Shown piece by piece: positions 57,974-64,000 of a DNA stretch of 64,000 nt. Both the position numbers and the translations under genes were made by a program. The first letter of the stretch is position 1, and the number at the start of each line of letters is the position of its first letter. Under the pieces are notes generated by a model. That model did no database searches. It saw only the letters and a list, made by a program, of their open reading frames with translations, and was not told where the DNA came from. Location: NCBI RefSeq assembly GCF_031882575.1, contig NZ_CP134772.1:80001-144000 (forward strand), given 5' to 3'. The stretch comes from Pseudomonas sp. VD-NE ins (GTDB taxonomy: Bacteria > Pseudomonadota > Gammaproteobacteria > Pseudomonadales > Pseudomonadaceae).

Positions 57974-58285
57974 TCAGTTGAAGGTGATGTGGAAGTAAGC
58001 CAGCTCTGGCGGCCGCCCCATCGGTGGTACCCGCGACACGAAGATGCCGTCCACTCGCCCCAGTTCAGGCAACTCCAGTGCACATAAACCATCGACGAAT
58101 TCAGTCGCTTCCAGGCTGCTCAATTCGACGCTGAATGGCATGCGCTCGCTGTAACGCATTTGCGCCAGCGGTTTCTCTGCGAGTTCGCCGATATGGATTT
58201 GCAATGCGCTGCCATCGGGCAGAAGCAGGGTGCCGATCCGCCCGCGAAGGGCCTGGAAATGTTGGCTTTTAACCGATTGCAGCAT
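57974..58285 (-). CDS. Small protein next to tail-collar gene (DUF6916-like?)
   Basis: A 103-residue soluble protein (MLQSVKSQHFQALRGRIGTLLLPDGSALQIHIGELAEK...). It looks all-beta, with a SVELSSLEATEFVDGLCALELPELGRVDGIFVSRVPP stretch and no signal peptide or TM segment. GGAG lies seven bases before the ATG. It follows the collar gene on the same strand after a strong hairpin. Proteins of this size and pattern occur beside microcystin-dependent/tail-collar proteins in other bacteria and I recall the label DUF6916, but I am not certain of it. The function is unknown. Confidence 0.75.
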   Translation of the reverse strand: MLQSVKSQHFQALRGRIGTLLLPDGSALQIHIGELAEKPLAQMRYSERMPFSVELSSLEATEFVDGLCALELPELGRVDGIFVSRVPPMGRPPELAYFHITFN

Positions 58286-58310
58286 GGTCTCGCTCCGGCA
58301 AAGTGGGGAA

Positions 58311-58331
58311 CCGGGGGATGTGATCCCCCGG
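58311..58331 (-). terminator. Hairpin between collar gene and following small gene
   Basis: CCGGGGGAT and ATCCCCCGG pair perfectly around a three-base loop. There is no U tract on the minus strand, so it may protect or attenuate the transcript rather than end it. Confidence 0.45.
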
Positions 58332-58338
58332 TGGTCGA

Positions 58339-58926
58339 TCAGTTACGCGAAGGGAAAATGCCGTTCAGAGCGATGCTGAAGTTGAGCACCAGATACGGGT
58401 TCATGATGGGTAGCGGCAGGCCGTTGCCAGTTGGCGAGATCGTGCCGCTGATGGTGGTCGCGGCGCCTTTGAGCGGAACGGGTGACGCGCCCTGAGCATC
58501 GGAAAAGATATTCGCCAGCCCCGGCCCGGTGCCCGAAGCACCAATGTAGGCGTTGGTCGCGGTCGGCGCGCCCGCCGGATTGCTGGCCGGGTTGGCCAGT
58601 TGCACGGTGGTGGTGGCGGTAAGGCCGGCGAGGGTGTGGGTGTGATTCGGCAGGTTGTTGAGGGTGGCGGTGACTTGTTCGGCGCCGGAGATTTCTCCCA
58701 TGACTCTCGGCGTCAGGCCCCCGCCATTGCCTTGGCAGATCGGCATGCGGCTCTGCAGGTTGGGCAGGCCGAAGTTGACGGTGCCGTTGCCGCCGTAGGT
58801 GGTGCCCAGCAATGCAAACAGCGCCTGGTTCTGGTTGATTGCGATGATCTGACCGTTGCACAAGGCCCAGCCGCTGGGCGCGTAGTTGAAGGCAAACGTC
58901 AGAACAGTGCCCATGTAAACGTCCAT
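58339..58926 (-). CDS. Phage tail-collar domain protein (microcystin-dependent protein type)
   Basis: A 195-residue protein with the PF07484 collar pattern: MGTVLTFAFNYAPSGWALCNGQIIAINQNQALFALLGTTYGGNG, then NFGLPNLQSRMPICQGNG. The middle is Gly/Ala/Thr-rich (NNLPNHTHTLAGLTATTTV), and NPYLVLNFSIALNGIFPSRN ends it. It has no signal peptide. The ATG follows AAGGA. No other phage genes are near, so this is the free-standing MdpB-like kind rather than a prophage part. It is divergent from the glycosyltransferase gene with about 240 bases between. Such proteins are suspected surface or adhesion factors; the export route is not known. Confidence 0.88.
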   Translation of the reverse strand: MDVYMGTVLTFAFNYAPSGWALCNGQIIAINQNQALFALLGTTYGGNGTVNFGLPNLQSRMPICQGNGGGLTPRVMGEISGAEQVTATLNNLPNHTHTLAGLTATTTVQLANPASNPAGAPTATNAYIGASGTGPGLANIFSDAQGASPVPLKGAATTISGTISPTGNGLPLPIMNPYLVLNFSIALNGIFPSRN

Positions 58927-59164
58927 AAAGTCCTTATCCTTCTGATTGGTTGTCGGCGGGCCGCTAGTGGGATCAGGCTAATGCTATTGCCTTGGCACTC
59001 CGTGGCCTGGTCACGCCACGCCAGAGCGTAGACGCGGATTGGCAAGGTTGCCGGGTGTCGTGAAGTCGCAAATCGGCATCGACGGTTCTCCTGCGCCTGA
59101 CCTAGAGTGACTGGCAGGTTCTGGCTCATACAGGCGTGGTGTCGTGGCACGGCAAGAGGAAGCA

Positions 59165-60745
59165 ATGGCGGTCAACAGAGTGACACCGGTGGGCGACACA
59201 CAGGATCCGCATGCAACACCGGGGTCGTGGTTTGCCCGCTTGCGCTTGATCCGCTGGGCCAGGGAACACTGGCTGCTGCCGATCCTGCTCTTGGCCGCCG
59301 CTGTGCGTTTTTACGATCTGACCGCTGCGGCGATTTGGGGTGATGAAGGTTCCAGCCTGCTGCTGGCGCGCTATTCGTTGGCCGATATCTGGCGCCACGC
59401 CGCATTCGATGTGCACCCGCCGCTGTACTTCATGCTGCTGCATGGCTGGATCGAACTGTTTGGCGACGGCATTTTTGCCATCCGCTGTCTCAGCGCTCTG
59501 ACCGGTATCGCCGCGGTCGGAATGGGCATCTGGCTGGTGGATCGCTTGGCCACGCGCCGCGCGGCGATACTTGCCGGTCTGCTGCTGGCGCTGTTGCCGA
59601 CGGCGGTGCGTTACAGCCAGGAAGTGCGCATGTATTCGCTGCTCGGCCTGCTGTTGATCGCCGCGACGCTGGCGCTGGTCTACTGGATCCGCCGGCCGCA
59701 GCGTCATCGCTATCTGGCGATTTATGCGCTGTTGATGACGGCGGCGCTCTACACACATTACTTCGCGGTGCTGGCGGCGCTCTGTCACTGGATTTATCTG
59801 ACGGTGATCCGGTTTCAGCGCGGCTATCGCTTGCGACATATCCAGCGCCCGGGCTGGTGGCTGGCGAATCTGGCCATCGCTGCGCTGTACTTGCCGTGGC
59901 TACCCAACTTGCTCGATCTGACGCAGCACATGGAGCAGCTCAAGGTCGGTGGCGATGTCGGCTGGGAGGACCCGGTGACGCTGGCGTCGTTGCCGTCGAT
60001 GATCTGGACATGGTTGATCCAGGATGACGGCGAACACTTGCCGTTGCTGGTGTTCGGCGCATTGCCGCTGGCGTTGCTGCTGCTGGCAGCGGTGGCGGTC
60101 ATTCGTGATCGCAGCGTGTCGCGCGGCAGTGTCCTGCTGGCGTTGTACACCGGCTTACCGCTGTTGCTGGTGTTTGCGGTGTCGTTCTTCACACCGGTAT
60201 TCATCGAGCGCTATCTGACCGCTTATGCCTTGGGTTTGCCGCTGCTGACAGCACTGGCCATCGACCGTTTGTACAGTCGAGTGCGGGTCTTCGCGTTAGC
60301 GGTGCTGGTGGCGTTGCTCGGCTTGGAAATGGTTGGCCTGAACAACAATGCCGCGGTCGACAGCAATGATCAGTTCGATCGCGTGGTGCACTACGTCAAT
60401 CAGCATTTCCAGCCCGGTGATCGCATCGTTACCAGCGACATGCTCTGGTACTTGAGTTACGTCTACTACGATCGAACTGGCGCAAAGGTGCGGCTGTACA
60501 CGCCGCCGGCTGCGGATGGCCGTTCGACGCGCCCGAACGAATATGGTTTCGGTACGCTGGTCAGCGACGATGTCTACCTCGACAGCCTTGCCGAGGTTGC
60601 TGGCAATGCCCGGATATGGCTGGTTGGCACCTTCGATGACCCGACAGAATTTGCACCGTTACCCGCCACCTGGCAGATCAGCGCGCAAGTCCATGCGGGC
60701 GGGGCGCAAGCGCGGTTGATCACGCCGCAATCTGCAGCCAATTAG
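59165..60745 (+). CDS. GT39-type membrane glycosyltransferase
   Basis: A 526-residue polytopic protein of the ArnT/PMT (GT39/GT83) kind. The first TM (LLPILLLAAAVRFY) is followed by the acidic loop IWGDEGSSLLLARYSL, and FDVHPPLYFMLLHGWIELFG is the second conserved loop. About 10-12 TM segments follow, then a periplasmic C-terminal domain (from about 400). It would transfer a sugar from a polyprenyl-phosphate donor to an extracytoplasmic acceptor. I choose the ATG at 59165, with GAGGA upstream, over an in-frame GTG at 59144. It lies beside a sulfotransferase and a giant surface protein; decorating that protein or a surface glycan is a reasonable inference. Confidence 0.88.
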   Translation: MAVNRVTPVGDTQDPHATPGSWFARLRLIRWAREHWLLPILLLAAAVRFYDLTAAAIWGDEGSSLLLARYSLADIWRHAAFDVHPPLYFMLLHGWIELFGDGIFAIRCLSALTGIAAVGMGIWLVDRLATRRAAILAGLLLALLPTAVRYSQEVRMYSLLGLLLIAATLALVYWIRRPQRHRYLAIYALLMTAALYTHYFAVLAALCHWIYLTVIRFQRGYRLRHIQRPGWWLANLAIAALYLPWLPNLLDLTQHMEQLKVGGDVGWEDPVTLASLPSMIWTWLIQDDGEHLPLLVFGALPLALLLLAAVAVIRDRSVSRGSVLLALYTGLPLLLVFAVSFFTPVFIERYLTAYALGLPLLTALAIDRLYSRVRVFALAVLVALLGLEMVGLNNNAAVDSNDQFDRVVHYVNQHFQPGDRIVTSDMLWYLSYVYYDRTGAKVRLYTPPAADGRSTRPNEYGFGTLVSDDVYLDSLAEVAGNARIWLVGTFDDPTEFAPLPATWQISAQVHAGGAQARLITPQSAAN

Positions 60746-60895
60746 GTGCGGGTCAGACTAAAACGTTTCACCTTCAAATTCGCGATTAAAAATTAACTGG
60801 TTAGTTCTTTTTGCTCTTGGCTGATATCAAAACACTACTAGTCGCAAGGTGGTTGTTGGACTACGCTTTGTCGGACAAAGGGACTTTAGATCAGG

Positions 60896-61741
60896 GTGAA
60901 GGGATTGCAGCAGTTCCACTTTATCTCCGGCTTGCCGCGTTCAGGCTCCACCCTGCTTTCTGCGATTCTTCTGCAGAACCCGCGCTTTCACGCCGGCATG
61001 ACCAGCCCGGTCGGATCGCTGTTCTCAAGTGTCCTCGAGCAATGCAGCGCCGGCAGCGAGTACGGTGCGGTGATCGACACCGACATGCGCCGTCGCCTGT
61101 TGCGTGGTCTGTTCGACTCCTACTATGCCGACAAGGCCGACAAACCGGTGGTGTTCGACACCAACCGGCAGTGGAGCTCGCGTCTGCCGGCACTCAACGA
61201 CCTGTTTCCTCACGCCAAAGTCATCGCCTGCGTGCGCAACGTCGCCTGGGTGATGGACAGTCTCGAACGGCTGTACCGCGCCAATCCCTTTGAAAACACC
61301 AAACTGTTTGGCGATGCCGTGGAGCGCAACACGGTGTACAGCCGTTGCGAAACCCTGGCGCAGCGCAATCGCCTGGTGGGTTTTGCCTGGGCGGCGCTCA
61401 AGGAAGCCTATTACGGCGAACACGCGGACTCACTGCTGATCATCGATTACGACTTGTTGACCCAGGCGCCGGAACGCGTGCTGCGGCTGGTCTATGAATT
61501 CATCGGTGAACCCTGGTTCGAGCACGATTTCGAACATCTGGCCTACGACGCGCCGGAGTTCGACCAAGGCCTTGGCCTGGCTGGCCTGCACAAGGTCAAA
61601 CCCAAGGTGGCGTTGCAGTCACGGCGCACCATTTTGCCGCCCGACCTGTTCAAGCAATACGCTGATTTGTCCTTTTGGCTCGATGGCTCAGCCAGCGCCG
61701 CCAATGTCATTCGTATGAAATCCGACGCCGCGATCAGTTGA
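60896..61741 (+). CDS. Sulfotransferase family protein
   Basis: A 281-residue cytosolic sulfotransferase. The 5'-phosphosulfate loop is FISGLPRSGSTLL near the start. The 3'-phosphate segment is around HAKVIACVRNVAWVMDSLERL, and LLIIDYDLLTQAPERVLRLVYEFIGEPW is the typical later helix. It would transfer sulfate from PAPS to an unidentified acceptor, such as a sugar, lipid or protein. The start is a GTG at 60896; the Shine-Dalgarno-like AAGGGA is rather far, so the exact start is uncertain. About 150 AT-rich bases separate it from the glycosyltransferase. It ends in a strong terminator before the giant gene. Confidence 0.87.
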   Translation: MKGLQQFHFISGLPRSGSTLLSAILLQNPRFHAGMTSPVGSLFSSVLEQCSAGSEYGAVIDTDMRRRLLRGLFDSYYADKADKPVVFDTNRQWSSRLPALNDLFPHAKVIACVRNVAWVMDSLERLYRANPFENTKLFGDAVERNTVYSRCETLAQRNRLVGFAWAALKEAYYGEHADSLLIIDYDLLTQAPERVLRLVYEFIGEPWFEHDFEHLAYDAPEFDQGLGLAGLHKVKPKVALQSRRTILPPDLFKQYADLSFWLDGSASAANVIRMKSDAAIS

Positions 61742-61754
61742 TCGCGGCGTTTTT
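61725..61754 (+). terminator. Intrinsic terminator overlapping the sulfotransferase stop
   Basis: ACGCCGCGATCA and TGATCGCGGCGT form a perfect 12-base stem with a two-base loop, followed by TTTTT. The stop codon TGA lies within the stem. It separates the sulfotransferase transcript from the giant gene that starts 44 bases later. Confidence 0.85.
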
Positions 61755-61797
61755 CATTGATGCCTTACGTACCTTCGTTCGAGTTCGGGTGAGCAAC

Positions 61798-64000
61798 ATG
61801 TGGTGGAGCATTTTTGGCGGTGCAAAAGTCAGGTCTCGGGCAACCGCAGGTCAGCGTTCGCTGGCCTCGCCGATGATCATGTCGCTGGAGCCGCGCATGC
61901 TGTTCGACGGCGCGGTGGCCGCCACCGTGGCCGATACCGCTGCGCAAGCCGACAGCCATGCACCCACCGCTGCCGATGCGGCCAAGGCGCCGGCAGCCGA
62001 TCATCCCGTAGCGAGCAAAGACACCCACGGCCAGGCTGATGCCACGCCGGCGGCCAGCCCGGTCGCGGTGCCCGGCCAGAGTGTGGTGTTCGTCGACTCA
62101 CGGGTGAAGGATGCCGACAGTCTGCTGCAAGGCATTGCTCCCGGCACGCAAGTGGTGAAACTCGACGCCAGCAAGGATGGTTTGCAACAGATCGCCGACT
62201 TCCTTGATCAGCATCACGGCGTCAGCTCGGTGCAGATCATTGCCCACGGCAATGCCGGTGATTTGTGGCTGGGCAACAGTTATCTCTCGGCAGACAACGT
62301 CGCCCAGCGCAGCGCGGTCCTCGCGGAAATCGGCAAGGACATGAACGCTGGCGGCGACATCCTGATTTACGGCTGCTACACCGCTGAAGGTGATCGTGGC
62401 TTGATTTTTGTCGACTCGCTGGCGCAACTGACCGGGCGTGACGTGGCTGCTTCGAACAATCGCACCGGTGTCGGCGGCGACTGGGATCTGGAGATCGCCA
62501 CCGGCACCATCGAAAGCGCCAACGTGCTCTCGAGCAAAGCCATGAGCGAGTACCAGTGGGGCCTCGCCACCTGGACGGCGACCAACAACCTCAACTCGGG
62601 TGTCGGCTCGTTGCGCGCGGCGCTGGCTTCGGCGCAGAACGGCGATATCGTCACGTTCAGTTCGGGCATGACCGTTCAGCTCACTTCGGAGCTGCTGATC
62701 AACAAGAACATCACCGTCGATGGCGACCTGAACAACGATGGCGTGGCCGACGTGACCCTCGATGGCCAGTACAAAACCCGCGTGGTGGAAGTCACCTCCG
62801 GCAGCACCGTGACCCTCGACGGCTTGGTGATCACCAAAGGTCTGGTCGCCGGCAACGGTGGTAATGGCGGCTCGGCGGCGGTGGGCGCCATGGGCGGCGG
62901 CATTTTCAACGCCGGCATTCTTACCCTGAACAACGTCACCGTGACCGCGAACGCCGCTTCCGGCGGTGGTGGTGGCGGGGGTGTGACCGGCGGTTATGTC
63001 GGCGGTGGCGGTGGCGGCGGTGCGGGTATCGGTGGCCAGACCGGTGGCCATGGCGGTACCTCCGGCCCGGGCACCGGCACTTATGCCGGGGGCGCAGGCA
63101 GTGCCAATGCTGGCGGTTATGGCGGCGGTTACAGCCCGACCGACATGGGCGGCCGTGGTGGCACCAGCACCGGTGGCGTGGGTGGCAACGGTGGCAGCGC
63201 CGGTGCCGGTTACAGTCATGGCGGCAATGGTGGTTCGGCGAGCAACGGCACGCTGTCGATTGGCGGCGGCGGCGGTGGTTCCGGCTGGGACAAAGTCGGC
63301 GGCGTCGGCGGTAATGCGGCCGGCGGTATCTATAACGCTGCGAGCGGCACCCTGAAAGTCATCGGCACCTCGGTCATCAGCAATAACATTGCTGCCGGCG
63401 GCGGCGGTGGTGGTGGCGGCGGGGTCGGCAGCAACGGTGCCGATGGCGGTGCCGGCGGTCGCGGCGTCGGGGCGATCTGGAACAACGGCGGTGTGGTGCT
63501 GATCACCGCGAGCAACTTCGCCGCGATCAGCGGCAACGGCGCCGCCAGCGGTGGCGGTGGTCTTTCCAACGGTGGTTCGACCGGCACGACGCCGAGCGCA
63601 CTGGTGGGGATCTACAACAACGGCGGCACCCTCAATACTGCTTACGTGGAACCGCCGACCGCCACCATCGTGGTCGCCGACACCGCGCTGAAAATCGGCG
63701 AAACCTCGCTGGTGACCATCACCTTCAGCCGCGCCGTCAACGGTTTTACCAACGCTGACCTGACCATTGCCAACGGCACGCTGAACAATGTGTCCAGCGC
63801 CGACGGCGGTATCACGTGGACGGCGACGTTTACGCCGACCAACAACATCACTGACACCACCAACCTCATCACCCTCGATAACACCGGGGTGACGGCGGTG
63901 TCCGACAGCGTGGCAGGCGTCGGCACTACCAACTCCAACAATTACGTCATCGATACTCAGCGACCGACCGCAACCATCGTGATGGCAGACACTGCCCTGA
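61798..64000 (+). CDS. Giant DUF4347/Ig-like surface protein with LEPRMLFDG motif, 5' part
   Basis: The frame is open from the ATG at 61798 to the window end (734 codons), so the gene is incomplete. It has no classical signal peptide. Residues 1-50 end in MSLEPRMLFDGAVAA, a LEPR-xLL-type N-terminal motif of giant bacterial surface proteins. A DUF4347-like domain follows at about 95-255 (VVFVDSRVKDADSLLQGI, IAHGNAGDLWLG, LIYGCYTAEGDRG). Beta-helix-like repeats and a very Gly-rich stretch lie at about 350-600. Ig-like repeats then begin (PTATIVVADTALKIGETSLVTITFSRAVNG). A GTG nine bases earlier is an alternative start. It is probably a surface adhesin exported by a dedicated system. Confidence 0.88.
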   Translation, partial: MWWSIFGGAKVRSRATAGQRSLASPMIMSLEPRMLFDGAVAATVADTAAQADSHAPTAADAAKAPAADHPVASKDTHGQADATPAASPVAVPGQSVVFVDSRVKDADSLLQGIAPGTQVVKLDASKDGLQQIADFLDQHHGVSSVQIIAHGNAGDLWLGNSYLSADNVAQRSAVLAEIGKDMNAGGDILIYGCYTAEGDRGLIFVDSLAQLTGRDVAASNNRTGVGGDWDLEIATGTIESANVLSSKAMSEYQWGLATWTATNNLNSGVGSLRAALASAQNGDIVTFSSGMTVQLTSELLINKNITVDGDLNNDGVADVTLDGQYKTRVVEVTSGSTVTLDGLVITKGLVAGNGGNGGSAAVGAMGGGIFNAGILTLNNVTVTANAASGGGGGGGVTGGYVGGGGGGGAGIGGQTGGHGGTSGPGTGTYAGGAGSANAGGYGGGYSPTDMGGRGGTSTGGVGGNGGSAGAGYSHGGNGGSASNGTLSIGGGGGGSGWDKVGGVGGNAAGGIYNAASGTLKVIGTSVISNNIAAGGGGGGGGGVGSNGADGGAGGRGVGAIWNNGGVVLITASNFAAISGNGAASGGGGLSNGGSTGTTPSALVGIYNNGGTLNTAYVEPPTATIVVADTALKIGETSLVTITFSRAVNGFTNADLTIANGTLNNVSSADGGITWTATFTPTNNITDTTNLITLDNTGVTAVSDSVAGVGTTNSNNYVIDTQRPTATIVMADTAL

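Noticed and set aside
58339..58926. Evidence for a prophage or tailocin around the tail-collar gene
   Set aside because: No capsid, portal, terminase, lysis or other tail genes are nearby; the collar domain also occurs in free-standing bacterial proteins.

Overview
The window is high-GC DNA from a fluorescent Pseudomonas (P. fluorescens group). This is judged from the 23S/5S sequence, several REPIN/REP hairpin classes typical of the group, a complete lapGD-lapA-lapEBC biofilm locus, and an mgo/pvf operon. All family assignments come from reading motifs; no database was searched.

Layout. 1-2256: 3' part of a 23S rRNA gene and two identical 5S rRNA genes, each with its own terminator. 2278-7670 (minus): an iron-uptake island with a FecI-type sigma factor, FecR, a signalling TonB-dependent siderophore receptor and a PepSY membrane protein, headed by a Fur-box-like site. 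7934-9814: a dCache chemoreceptor. 9967-15565 (minus): a four-gene mgoBCAD/pvf-type operon (DUF3050/haem-oxygenase-like, AurF-like N-oxygenase, A-T-reductase NRPS, SRPBCC protein), a pathway known to make diazeniumdiolate/pyrazine-N-oxide type signals. A GntR regulator with its own promoter and palindrome follows.

17219-43527 is the Lap system. LapG (periplasmic protease) and LapD (degenerate GGDEF/EAL c-di-GMP receptor) control retention of LapA, a 5812-residue adhesin with about 44 repeats of exactly 100 residues. LapE, LapB and LapC form its type I secretion apparatus. A tandem intergenic repeat and a small conserved gene lie between lapD and lapA. 43914-46580 is a TauD-like dioxygenase with an ABC ATPase and permease but no local binding protein. 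46756-52076 is a LysR regulator followed by an EmrB/EmrA/NodT-type tripartite efflux operon; a REPIN sits inside the 5' end of the outer-membrane gene. A NYN-domain gene converges on it.

53233-64000 is the least familiar part. Three tightly packed genes encode a periplasmic adaptor, a GAF-like/HlyD protein, and a membrane protein joining a PqqD-like N-terminus, an M50 (site-2-protease-type) core and an HlyD-like tail. A GNAT gene follows. Then come a small unknown gene and a tail-collar protein (minus), a GT39-type glycosyltransferase, a sulfotransferase, and the start of a giant DUF4347-type protein with an N-terminal LEPRMLFDG motif that runs off the window. I propose that the adaptor/protease genes process or export this giant protein; that is inference.
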